Origin: Atopobiaceae bacterium
GTDB taxonomy: Bacteria; Actinomycetota; Coriobacteriia; Coriobacteriales; Atopobiaceae
DNA length: 16,437 nt
NCBI GenBank assembly: GCA_017510875.1
Contig: JAFWLX010000328.1
Coordinates: 1-16,437 of the forward strand
Direction: 5' to 3'
The notes under the pieces were generated by a model that had not been told where the DNA came from, ran no database searches, and saw nothing but the letters and a program-made list of their open reading frames with translations. Shown here piece by piece: positions 6,417 through 14,164 of this stretch. The position numbers and the translations under genes are program-made. Position 1 is the first letter of the stretch. The number at the start of each line of letters is the position of its first letter.

Positions 6417-8381
6417 ATGTCCAGGGACGACTCCCATCTTAAGATGACCAAAGACGACCTCCGTGCCGCACGTGTGCTCACGCTTGCCGTCAAGTTCTTT
6501 GGCTCAAGCAAGCCCGTCTCTTCCTCTTCCATCTACAACGATCTGTACTCTGACCTTGATATTCCCTCGTTTAACAGGCAGTTTCTGCGCGACCGCGACC
6601 TGTTGGCTAGTTTGGGCATGCAGATTCGCTCCATTGAGGGCAACGGCGAGACGCTCTGGCAGGTTGACGAGCAGGCGTCATACGTACAGGGAGAGGGTCT
6701 TGGCTCGGACGATGCGCACATTCTCTACGTCCTGTGTTATGACATGTCCTTTGACCAGTCGTTTCCTTATCGAGACGAGCTTCGCCTAGCCCTGGCAAAG
6801 ATCTCTCGCATGTATGGTGGTTCATCTATTGCGCTGCGCGACACAAGCTCGGCTGCCGAGCATAAGCTGCTCTCTGCGCTTGTCAGCTGTATGAGCATGC
6901 ACCATGCTGCGCGCGTGAACTATGTTGACGCAAACGGTAGAGCAAGCGAGCGCGTGATTGCCCTGCTAGGCTCCTTTGGCCTGCGCGACAAGACCTATTT
7001 TGTAGCCAGCAGAATTGCCAAAGACGGCAGTCTTGTGCCCGACTCGGTGCGTATCTATCGGCTAGATCGCTTTACCAAGGTTACCGAGCTGCCCAGCCTT
7101 AGCTATCAGGTACCGCTTGACTTCTCGGTAAGCGACTACGAGCGTCTGCCCTTCCAGATAGGTGACAACTGTGGCACTGCTCGCTTCTTAGTACCTGATC
7201 AGGCAAATAAGCAGGTAAGGCATGCAGTTGCAATACAGGGAAGCATAGAAAAGAACAGTGCGCAGGACGACCAGGGCACTGTGTGGGAAGTTCCCTACAG
7301 CAACGTGCAGGCTGCCGCATCATGGGCGGTAGGTTTGGGGGTTGTGCCCCTAGCACCTGCTGACTTGGTGCAAACCTATCATCGCACCCTTGCTGCAACA
7401 GCTGCGGTGGATGCATACGATGGGTCCCTCTCTGAGAACACCTTAGAGCCAAGGGTCACATCACCTCGTAAAAGTGCTGGTAGAACAGGCAGCATTGCTG
7501 TAACCAGACAGCTTGTGGCCCTGGCATCAAGCCTTACACGCGAAGGTGAGGTTATCACAGCCCAAGACATTGCCACAAGCTTGGGTGTTGACTATGACGC
7601 CGCACGCCATCTTATTGCCTTGGTGTCATTGGGTAGCGGAGAGTCCATTGACTATCTGCCCGTCATCTTGAGTGACAACGACGACGAAGTTTCCCTCATG
7701 GAGGGTGCCCATATGAGCGCACGACGCGTGAGGCTCACGAGATCCGAGACTATTGCTTTGGTGGCAGCTTTGGAAGAACTTGGCGTCAAACAAGAGGATG
7801 CGCTGGTTAAGACCCTTGTTAACTCATATGCCACTCCACTGTTCTCGCTTGATGACATCAAACGAAGCCTAGAGACACCCAGCTCGGTATCCGACGGCAA
7901 GGTTCTTAGGCAGTGCTCGCAAGCCATTGCACAAAACAAGGGATTGACCTTCTCATACGTGCCCATCACCGAAGGCAGGGCAAGCCGTCGCAGGGTTGTG
8001 CCCCACCTCTTGCGCAGGAGCGACGACTGCTGGTATCTTGATGCCTTTGACCTGGTAAGACGTGCAGACAGATGCTTTCGCATCGATCGCATGAGCTATC
8101 TTGAGTCCTTTGACCTTACGCCACAAGATACGCAAAACCGCACGTCAACCGATGTTCCAACAAATGTGCTCGTTCTCTTTGGCGATCCCAGCTACATTGA
8201 CCTGTTCTATTGGGAGGGAATGCAAGTGCTTGAGACAAGCGAGCGCGGTTGTCTGGTACGTATGCCCTACTACGGTGGCAGCTGGCTTGCACAGCACCTT
8301 GCCGCCTGTGCAGGCACCGTCCGCGTGAACAACAGGCAGCTTGCAGACAAGGTCAGGCAGGTAGCAATGCAGGAGGGGTAG
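6417..8381 (+). CDS. WYL-domain regulator, fused PafB-PafC type
   Basis: 654 residues from the ATG at 6417, which has AAGGGG a few bases upstream. An in-frame ATG at 6378 lies in the promoter. The protein is two similar halves in tandem. Half one has a winged-helix region (about 11-85), a WYL domain (about 160-222, with TYFVASRI and RIYRLDRF) and a WCX-like stretch to ~325. Half two has a second helix-turn-helix region (about 360-440), a WYL domain carrying CWYLDAFD (538-545) and FRIDRM (554-559), and a C-terminal WCX region. This is the layout of PafB and PafC joined in one chain; PafBC controls the RecA-independent DNA-damage response in mycobacteria and senses nucleic acid through WYL. A DNA-damage role here is inferred. 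It is convergent with a DinG-type repair gene. No Pup-proteasome genes are in the window. Confidence 0.88.
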   Translation: MSRDDSHLKMTKDDLRAARVLTLAVKFFGSSKPVSSSSIYNDLYSDLDIPSFNRQFLRDRDLLASLGMQIRSIEGNGETLWQVDEQASYVQGEGLGSDDAHILYVLCYDMSFDQSFPYRDELRLALAKISRMYGGSSIALRDTSSAAEHKLLSALVSCMSMHHAARVNYVDANGRASERVIALLGSFGLRDKTYFVASRIAKDGSLVPDSVRIYRLDRFTKVTELPSLSYQVPLDFSVSDYERLPFQIGDNCGTARFLVPDQANKQVRHAVAIQGSIEKNSAQDDQGTVWEVPYSNVQAAASWAVGLGVVPLAPADLVQTYHRTLAATAAVDAYDGSLSENTLEPRVTSPRKSAGRTGSIAVTRQLVALASSLTREGEVITAQDIATSLGVDYDAARHLIALVSLGSGESIDYLPVILSDNDDEVSLMEGAHMSARRVRLTRSETIALVAALEELGVKQEDALVKTLVNSYATPLFSLDDIKRSLETPSSVSDGKVLRQCSQAIAQNKGLTFSYVPITEGRASRRRVVPHLLRRSDDCWYLDAFDLVRRADRCFRIDRMSYLESFDLTPQDTQNRTSTDVPTNVLVLFGDPSYIDLFYWEGMQVLETSERGCLVRMPYYGGSWLAQHLAACAGTVRVNNRQLADKVRQVAMQEG

Positions 8382-8386
8382 GCCAC

Positions 8387-8475
8387 GGGTCAGCAGGGGG
8401 CAGCCCCTTACTGTTCCCCTGCAGGGGTCGTTACCTCGTACTATGGAACAGTAAGGGGCTGCCCCCTGCTGACCC
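8387..8475. repeat. Perfect 31-bp inverted repeat between convergent genes
   Basis: 8387-8417 is the exact reverse complement of 8445-8475, around a 27-base loop that begins at a CCCCTGCAGGGG palindrome. It starts 6 bases after the WYL gene stop. There is no T-run on either side, so it may act as a bidirectional transcription barrier but is not a textbook terminator. GGCAGCCCCTTACTGTTCC in one arm matches 16 of 19 bases of the hairpin at 13804-13867, so the two belong to one repeat family. Confidence 0.8.
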
Positions 8476-8486
8476 TTAGGGCTGAA

Positions 8487-8516
8487 CGTGGAAAAGGGAC
8501 GGTCCCCCAATCCACG
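8487..8516. terminator. Second hairpin near the dinG 3' end
   Basis: CGTGGA (8487-8492) pairs with TCCACG (8511-8516), and GGGA pairs with TCCC across a CGG loop. It lies 24 bases beyond the minus-strand DinG stop, in the right place for a terminator. On the minus strand no T-run follows the stem. Confidence 0.4.
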
Positions 8517-8540
8517 CTGACTGCGATATGTCAGTTATCC

Positions 8541-11465
8541 CTACCGTTTGCGCGACGAGCGCCAGGTGTCGATGTATCTGCCAACAAATGCCTGTTCAAG
8601 CTGGACGCATGAGCTTGTGGGCATTGACCTCACAAATTGTTGCCCATAGCGCTTGGTGGCAATGCGAGAGTCTGCAAACACCACAATACCCGCGTCGGTT
8701 CCTGTACGTATCAGCCGCCCTGCTGCCTGTTTTACCTCAAGCACCGCCTCGGGCAGCGAATACCGCCACCAAGCTCGGTCTTCCCTTAGCTCTCGCTCCT
8801 TTACCAGCGGGTCGTTGGGATTCGCAAAGGGCAGCTTGGTGATGACCACGCACCGCAACGTGTCCCCAGCTGCATCAAAGCCTTCCCAAAACGACTTCAG
8901 TGCCATCAGAGAGCGGCTTTCATCTGCCATGAACTTCTCACGCAACCGGCGTGGAGACGATCCACGCTCCTGACAGTCAACCTCAAGGCCAATGGTTGCA
9001 AGACGAGGTGCCAGCATATTGTGTGCCCGCTCCATCTCGCGTCGGTTGGTAAAGAGCGTAAGCACCGAGCCCCCCATGGACTTATGCACATCAAAGAGCA
9101 GGTCAACAAGGGTATCAAGGTAGTTTCTCGTACCCGGTGCCGGCATGTCCCTGCATACCACCACACTCATATTTTTATCAAAATTAAAACTAGATGCAAG
9201 ATGCAGGTTCTTAGAGCTACCCTTTTCGAGCCTATCGAGCCCCACTGCATGGTTAAAGTGCTCAAACGACTCGCCCACGGCCATAGTTGCCGAGGTAAAC
9301 GTCACGCTCATCATCTCGTCGAGCCAGCGCGCCGAAAGGTCTGTTCCCACATCTACCTTCTCGGCTACCAGTGCCTCTTGGTTCATGTCGCGCCGCCGAC
9401 GTGCGAGACGAGCTGAGTACACATAGGTATGGTTATCGCCAGCATCAATCAGCGACAACGCATCACGCAGCTGTTCCAAGAAGCCACTTGCATCCCTAAG
9501 ATCGCTCCCTAGCTGTGGTTTTACGTCCGCTAAAGCTTCAGCTGCCTCATCTGCATCCTTAGCCGCCTGGTCAAGACGGTCGATGGCAACCACCATTGCC
9601 TCGGACAACGCCGCCCATTCGGGCGACTGCCGCACGCCGTCGTCTATCCAAAGGTTTTGGTTGTCATATCCACCACGCGGTCCTACAAGTCCCCAAAGAC
9701 CGTGCAAAGCCTCAAATACCTCGGATGTGCCTACGGTTGCACGAGACACCGATGCCGAAAGCTTTGTGAGCAAACGAACAGGGAGCGTAGAGCCTTCCTG
9801 CTGCGTAAGCTGCCCAAACAATGTGTGAATGACGCCTGTCTTGGTTCCGCCGAGCTTTTCAAACGAGCTACGGACATCGTCTCCGGTTACCTCAACCGCC
9901 CATTGCCGACGTGCCTCAGCCTCAAACCCATGTGCCTCGTCTACCACCCAATGCCTGATAGGTGGCAGGATGCGTCCATCTGCCATCACGTTTCGCAACA
10001 AGAGCGAGTGATTGGTCACAACTACGTCGGCACAAGCAGCGCGTCTTCGCGCACCATGCACCAAGCACTCGTTGGGAAAAAACGGACAGCGAGTCCGCTG
10101 GCACTCAGAAGGCGTAGTGGTAAGCATCCCACGCGGCACCGTTCTCCAACGAATGCCCAGCGTATCCAGGTCACCCTCGGCTACCTGGCACACCGTGGCG
10201 TACGTTACGGCAATGGCTGTGAGCATGTCCGCCTTTGACGAGGCATTACCGCCAGATTCCGGCAGGTCGCCAGCCATAGCCTTTTGCAGGCGGTTCAGAC
10301 AGGGATAGTGGTCATAACCCTTAAGGCTGGTAAAGCTCACACCTTGTGGCAGCGCTTTATCTAGGGCCGGCAGCTCGTGGGCAATCAGCTGGTCAGTAAG
10401 TGCGTTCGTCTTGGTAGCAATGCCTACGGTTATGCCGTTACGCTGGGCAAATGCAACCATGGGTACCAAGTATGCCATCGACTTGCCCACACCTGTGCCC
10501 GCCTCGATGGAACGGTGCGTGGACGTCTCTAGCGCCTCGCGTATCTCAAGCGCCATCGCCTGCTGCTCAGAACGCTTCTCGTAGGCGTCATACATGGTGG
10601 CAACCATGCCACCAGGAGCAAAGGCAGCACGTATCTCCTCCTTGCTAGGAGTCACAAGTTGTCCCGCTAGCTCGGCAGCGTCGGAGCGCGCATGCCATCC
10701 AGCACGGGCAATCAAGTCATGACGAATGGCCTTGAGCGAGAAGGAGCTCTCGCCTTCAAGACCAGCAAGGTACGAGAAGATGGGTCTAAACGGCCACTCT
10801 ATCTCCTCGTACATATGCGCAAACGTGCCAAGAAGGCCTTTTGGCAGGTCACAGAGGCCCATGAGAAGCACAGGCCACATACCGCAGAGCGCATCCACGT
10901 CATCGCTAGCCCGGTGTGTCACACTGTCGCAGCCAAAAGCAGCAGCTAGAGTTGAGAGGCTATGAGAGGTCAGCAACGGCAGCGCAATGCGAGAGAGCGA
11001 GAGCGTGTCTATCCAAACGTTACTCACTTCCTTGCCACCACGGACCTTCTCGATAAACGTACGGTCAAACAGCACGTTGTGTGCAAGAACGGGTGAGCCG
11101 CCCACAAAGTCCGCAAGCTGCGCCACCGCCTCTTCTGCGTAGGGAGCACCAACTACGTCAATCTCGCGAATACCGGTAAGTTGCTGTATATCTAAAGGTA
11201 TTGCGTGACGAGGCCTCACAAAAGTTTGGAAGCGCTCCGCCACCTGTTTGCCGCTTATACGCGCCGCCGCAATCTCTATGAGCTCGCAGTTTTTGAATGA
11301 CAGACCGGTGGTTTCGGTATCAAGTACCACCATGTCCTCTTCTAGTGGACCAAAGTCTGTTGAGTGCGCACGCTCCGCTAGAGTGAGGTATTGAGTGCGA
11401 ACCTCATCCGAAGCCGTGGGAAGAATAAGGCTCCCAAGCAGCTCACGTGGGTCTTTTTGATTCAT
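8541..11465 (-). CDS. dinG: DinG-family DNA helicase with N-terminal DnaQ-like 3'-5' exonuclease
   Basis: 974 residues. The N-terminal DEDD exonuclease domain (about 42-205) shows DTETTG (D49, E51), an LAHNVLFD segment (128-135) and HRASDDVDA (H184, D188/D189). The XPD/DinG superfamily 2 helicase follows: Walker A EAGTGVGKS (321-329), DEAH box (509-512), FWEGFDAAGD motif V, and QAAGRLIR motif VI near the end. C389, C455, C460 and C467 have almost the spacing of the 4Fe-4S cysteines of E. coli DinG, so an Fe-S cluster is likely. The family unwinds DNA and R-loop structures in repair and replication conflict. Staphylococcal and Bacillus DinG keep the exonuclease but lack the Fe-S cluster, so this protein has both parts. 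The start ATG has AAGGA 12 bases upstream, a rather long spacing. It lies 96 bases downstream of ddl on the same strand and may be co-transcribed. Confidence 0.93.
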   Translation of the reverse strand: MNQKDPRELLGSLILPTASDEVRTQYLTLAERAHSTDFGPLEEDMVVLDTETTGLSFKNCELIEIAAARISGKQVAERFQTFVRPRHAIPLDIQQLTGIREIDVVGAPYAEEAVAQLADFVGGSPVLAHNVLFDRTFIEKVRGGKEVSNVWIDTLSLSRIALPLLTSHSLSTLAAAFGCDSVTHRASDDVDALCGMWPVLLMGLCDLPKGLLGTFAHMYEEIEWPFRPIFSYLAGLEGESSFSLKAIRHDLIARAGWHARSDAAELAGQLVTPSKEEIRAAFAPGGMVATMYDAYEKRSEQQAMALEIREALETSTHRSIEAGTGVGKSMAYLVPMVAFAQRNGITVGIATKTNALTDQLIAHELPALDKALPQGVSFTSLKGYDHYPCLNRLQKAMAGDLPESGGNASSKADMLTAIAVTYATVCQVAEGDLDTLGIRWRTVPRGMLTTTPSECQRTRCPFFPNECLVHGARRRAACADVVVTNHSLLLRNVMADGRILPPIRHWVVDEAHGFEAEARRQWAVEVTGDDVRSSFEKLGGTKTGVIHTLFGQLTQQEGSTLPVRLLTKLSASVSRATVGTSEVFEALHGLWGLVGPRGGYDNQNLWIDDGVRQSPEWAALSEAMVVAIDRLDQAAKDADEAAEALADVKPQLGSDLRDASGFLEQLRDALSLIDAGDNHTYVYSARLARRRRDMNQEALVAEKVDVGTDLSARWLDEMMSVTFTSATMAVGESFEHFNHAVGLDRLEKGSSKNLHLASSFNFDKNMSVVVCRDMPAPGTRNYLDTLVDLLFDVHKSMGGSVLTLFTNRREMERAHNMLAPRLATIGLEVDCQERGSSPRRLREKFMADESRSLMALKSFWEGFDAAGDTLRCVVITKLPFANPNDPLVKERELREDRAWWRYSLPEAVLEVKQAAGRLIRTGTDAGIVVFADSRIATKRYGQQFVRSMPTSSCVQLEQAFVGRYIDTWRSSRKR

Positions 11466-11505
11466 ATAGCTGGTTGTTCCTTACGTCGGGAAACCTATCA
11501 ATATG

Positions 11506-11545
11506 CACTCCCGCACAAAAGAGGAAGCACTTTTGCACGGGAGTG
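11506..11545 (-). terminator. Hairpin between ddl and dinG
   Basis: CACTCCCG (11506-11513) pairs with CGGGAGTG (11538-11545), and CAAAAG pairs with CTTTTG inside, separated by a CA/CA internal loop. It lies 16 bases after the ddl stop. No clear U-tract follows on the minus strand, so it may only attenuate read-through into dinG or protect the ddl mRNA 3' end. Confidence 0.5.
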
Positions 11546-11561
11546 ACCTTGGTTGACAGCG

Positions 11562-12515
11562 CTAATTCTCCAATGCAAGCTCGACAATACGCTTGCAGAG
11601 CTGCGGAAACTCAATGCCAACGTGCCGCGCCGAGTCAGGCAGCAGACTGGTCTCTGTCATTCCTGGGATGGTGTTGGTCTCTAGGATTACAGGCTCGCCA
11701 TCCTTGGTAATTATGAAGTCGCTACGCGATACTCCACGACATCCCAAAGCCTTGTGGGCCAGCACCGCCAGCTCTTGTGCACGAGCATAGACGTCCTTGT
11801 CAAGACGTGCTGGTATAACATGATGGAGGGATGCAGGCTCGTACTTCACCTTAAGGTCGTAGAAGTCTGCGTTGGTCACAATCTCTACGATTGGAAGCGC
11901 CTCTGGATCGCTGTTACCAATCACGGGCACGGTAATCTCGGTACCCTCAATGCACTGCTCAACCAGCACAATCTCGCCATCGGCCGAGGCATGTTCTATG
12001 GCATCGGGCAGTTGCTCCTCGCAAGTAACCTTTGTGACGCCATAGCTCGAACCATTGCCCGAAGGCTTCACAAACAGAGGGAGGCCAAGGGTAGACACGA
12101 TCTGTGCAATCTCATCCTTGCTTGGCTGGTAATTGGGCGGCAGCTCCACACCCTTGGGTGTGGGGATGCCAGCCTTGCGAAACATGGCCTTAGAGACCTC
12201 TTTGGCCGTGCCCATAGCCGAGGCAAGTACCTTTGAAAACGTGTAGGGCACATGAAGAATGTCTAACAGACCCTGAATGCTGCCATCTTCGCCATAGTGC
12301 CCATGCATGGCAATAAACGCTACGTCATACGACCCAGCTGTCAGGTCTCTCACAAAGTTAGGATCAGCAACATCAAGCAGGTCCACAGAGGAAAAACCTG
12401 CCTTTTCCAGTGCTTCTTTGCAGGCCTTACCCGAGGCAAGAGATATCTCGCGCTCATCTGACCATCCTCCTGCAAGAACTGCCACCTTGCAGTTTGTAAT
12501 ATCATCAGCCACCAT
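11562..12515 (-). CDS. ddl: D-alanine--D-alanine ligase
   Basis: 317 residues, normal for Ddl. It joins two D-alanines using ATP in the cytoplasm, supplying the dipeptide end of the peptidoglycan precursor. The ATG-start choice is supported by a strong AAAGGAG Shine-Dalgarno 6-7 bases upstream. Visible motifs: SDEREISL (E21, matching E. coli DdlB E15), HGHYGEDGSIQG (71-82), KPSGNGSSYGV (150-160), KY at 224-225 (Y225 matches Y216, the D-Ala-D-Ala rather than D-Lac type), metal ligands D266, E279 and N281, and NTIPGMTETSLLP (281-293). The usual YTGSGV reads YTFSKV here, a small departure in the ATP-side loop. It is divergent from rlmN and upstream of dinG. Kind of ligase is confident. Confidence 0.95.
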   Translation of the reverse strand: MVADDITNCKVAVLAGGWSDEREISLASGKACKEALEKAGFSSVDLLDVADPNFVRDLTAGSYDVAFIAMHGHYGEDGSIQGLLDILHVPYTFSKVLASAMGTAKEVSKAMFRKAGIPTPKGVELPPNYQPSKDEIAQIVSTLGLPLFVKPSGNGSSYGVTKVTCEEQLPDAIEHASADGEIVLVEQCIEGTEITVPVIGNSDPEALPIVEIVTNADFYDLKVKYEPASLHHVIPARLDKDVYARAQELAVLAHKALGCRGVSRSDFIITKDGEPVILETNTIPGMTETSLLPDSARHVGIEFPQLCKRIVELALEN

Positions 12516-12622
12516 GGGCTACTCCTTTGTAACCGCGCTTGCGCTAGACTCACCTGTTGAGCACAAGGCCTGTTGAAGATGGTACTCCACGTGGATTTCC
12601 GATTTGAAAGAGGACAGAAAAC
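12516..12622. promoter_or_regulatory. Divergent ddl/rlmN intergenic region
   Basis: This 107-bp gap must hold both promoters. Seen directly: the ddl ribosome site (AAAGGAG on the minus strand), the rlmN site (GAGG, 9 bases before its ATG), and a 10-bp palindrome TCCACGTGGA at 12586-12595 that could be a protein-binding site. No convincing -35/-10 pair is visible on either strand. Confidence 0.4.
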
Positions 12623-13678
12623 ATGCAAGAAGCCAGCAACCTCCCTACAAATGAGGCGGATCGTATCGATCTGAGGTCGCTTACCCATGGGCAACTTGCC
12701 CAAACACTGTCCGATATGGGACAGCCAGCGTTTCGCATGAAACAGATTCAGGAATGGGTGTGGGAGAAGGGTGCCACCTCGTTTGACGACATGACCAATC
12801 TTCCCAAGACACTTAGAGCAGATCTGGCTGACCGCTTTACGCTTGGGGGTGTTAAGCAGGTAGTCTGTCAGGTGTCAGAAGATGGAAGCAGAAAGTACCT
12901 TTTGGCATACCCTGATGGAACACGAGTTGAATGTGTGGGCATGCCCAATGGAAACAGGCTTGCTGTCTGCGTGTCCAGTCAGGCGGGATGTGCCATGGGA
13001 TGCGCATTTTGCGCCACAGGAGCGGCTGGTCTTACGCGCTCACTGACCGCGGCAGAGATCTACGACCAGGTAATGCACGTAAAGGACGACTTTGATACGC
13101 GTGTGACCAGCGTTGTGCTTATGGGTCAGGGCGAGCCGTTCATGAACTATGATGCATCTCTCGAGGCCATGAGAAAGCTTAACTCGCCTGATGGCCTGGG
13201 GATTGGCGCTCGTCATATTACCGTATCTACCTGCGGAATCATTCCTGCCATCAAGCGCTTTGCCAACGAGAGCGAACAGTTTACCCTGGCAGTCTCGCTG
13301 CATTCTGCCGTGCAACGTACAAGAAATGCTTTGATGCCTGGTGTGCGCAAGTACTCGCTTATGCATCTTTACGAGGTGATGGGGGAGTATGTCGACAAGA
13401 CAGGCAGGCGGCCTACCTACGAATATGCGCTCATTCGCGGAGTGAACGATACCGAAGATGAGCTTGGAGCTCTTTGCGATTTCTGCCGCGATAATCTGGC
13501 CCATGTGAACATCATCAAGCTGAACGAGGTCAAAGGATCAAGATTCCAGCCCTCCTCAGACGCTCGTGCTGGTGAATTTGTAAGACGACTGGCAAACGTG
13601 GGTGTTGAGGCAACCATCAGACAGTCACGTGGGCAGGACATCGATGCTGCTTGCGGACAACTGAAGCAAAAGCACTAA
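12623..13678 (+). CDS. rlmN: 23S rRNA/tRNA adenine C2-methyltransferase RlmN
   Basis: 351 residues, normal length. RlmN is a radical-SAM enzyme that methylates C2 of A2503 in 23S rRNA and A37 in some tRNAs. The signature CAMGCAFC (C123, C127, C130) binds the 4Fe-4S cluster, preceded by AVCVSSQAGC; the catalytic C-terminal cysteine is in DIDAACGQL (C344). MGQGEP and the SAM-binding strands VSTCGI and VSLHSA are present. The ATG at 12623 follows GAGG with 9 bases spacing. It is a lone gene, divergent from ddl. The paralogue Cfr, which methylates C8 and gives antibiotic resistance, is less likely because the overall wording and context are those of housekeeping RlmN; this is a judgement from motifs only. 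Confidence 0.95.
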   Translation: MQEASNLPTNEADRIDLRSLTHGQLAQTLSDMGQPAFRMKQIQEWVWEKGATSFDDMTNLPKTLRADLADRFTLGGVKQVVCQVSEDGSRKYLLAYPDGTRVECVGMPNGNRLAVCVSSQAGCAMGCAFCATGAAGLTRSLTAAEIYDQVMHVKDDFDTRVTSVVLMGQGEPFMNYDASLEAMRKLNSPDGLGIGARHITVSTCGIIPAIKRFANESEQFTLAVSLHSAVQRTRNALMPGVRKYSLMHLYEVMGEYVDKTGRRPTYEYALIRGVNDTEDELGALCDFCRDNLAHVNIIKLNEVKGSRFQPSSDARAGEFVRRLANVGVEATIRQSRGQDIDAACGQLKQKH

Positions 13679-13701
13679 AATTAGAACAGTTGTTCTAATT
13701 T
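13678..13701. promoter_or_regulatory. Perfect 11+2+11 palindrome at the rlmN 3' end; LexA-box-like
   Basis: AAATTAGAACA, then GT, then TGTTCTAATTT, starting on the last base of the rlmN stop codon. The core GAAC-N4-GTTC is the spacing of Gram-positive LexA/DinR boxes. No plus-strand gene lies downstream, so an operator has no obvious client. The A-run/stem/T-run shape could equally be a weak bidirectional terminator. Confidence 0.45.
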
Positions 13702-13803
13702 GGAATAGTTTGATGAAGGTATGTGCATCGTCTTAAAGAACGCATGGACTAAGAGACACTTCTCAAATCAGGAATGTGTAGCTATATGTCCAAAATGATG
13801 CAT

Positions 13804-13867
13804 GTACATAAGGGGGCTGCCTCTTATTGTTCCATCAGGGACAATATGAGGCAGCCCCCTTATGTAC
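13804..13867. repeat. 27-bp inverted repeat between convergent genes
   Basis: 13804-13830 is complementary to 13841-13867 with one mismatch, around a 10-base loop. It shares the GGCnGCCnCTTAnTGTTCC word with the hairpin at 8387-8475. No T-run follows. Like its relative, it lies between convergently transcribed genes (rlmN and the parAB operon). The remainder of 13702-13908 shows no gene. Confidence 0.75.
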
Positions 13868-13908
13868 CAAAATACCTAGGCTATGCGTCAATTACTGTGA
13901 CTCATTGG

Positions 13909-14163
13909 CTAGAACCCCAAGTCTGCCCAAGCTTCTTTGATCTGCTGTCTGTTCTGAGCTACAGCTTCTTCATCCATGATGGTGCCAATATGCTCATTGA
14001 CCATATCTGTCAATTGGTTGTAAGAGTCTGTTACCGTGTTAGCGAGTGATGCCAATCCTTCTTTAGCCTCATCATCAAGCAAGACCTGGTATGCAATGAA
14101 CCCCGCAGCGCAAAGCACGCACAGCAGTATTGCGTCATTTCTCATTCTCTTAAGCAACCTCAT
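13909..14163 (-). CDS. Small single-pass membrane protein at the end of the parAB operon
   Basis: 84 residues from the ATG at 14163. A GTG at 14172 (GAGG 6 bases upstream) and a GTG at 14178 are alternative starts that would overlap the end of parB. The basic N-terminus MRLLKRMRND precedes one hydrophobic helix (about 11-29), followed by an acidic, largely helical tail, so an N-in, membrane-anchored protein is likely. Its start lies within a few bases of the parB stop, implying translational coupling and co-transcription with parA-parB. I do not recognise the family. Function unknown; a link to segregation or the envelope near the origin is only suggested by position. Confidence 0.75.
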   Translation of the reverse strand: MRLLKRMRNDAILLCVLCAAGFIAYQVLLDDEAKEGLASLANTVTDSYNQLTDMVNEHIGTIMDEEAVAQNRQQIKEAWADLGF

Positions 14164-14164
14164 G

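Noticed and set aside
6121..6532. Minus-strand frames over the inverted-repeat element
   Set aside because: They arise from the GC-rich repeat and have no start signals or family resemblance.
11562..12515. VanA-type D-Ala-D-Lac ligase
   Set aside because: The Tyr equivalent to E. coli DdlB Y216 is present (Y225) and there are no vanH/vanX neighbours.
12623..13678. Cfr-type antibiotic-resistance methyltransferase
   Set aside because: Motifs, length and single-copy housekeeping context fit RlmN; nothing mobile or resistance-related is adjacent.
13774..14049. Plus-strand 91-codon frame downstream of rlmN
   Set aside because: It crosses the 13804-13867 hairpin and overlaps the small minus-strand gene; no ribosome site or recognisable domain.
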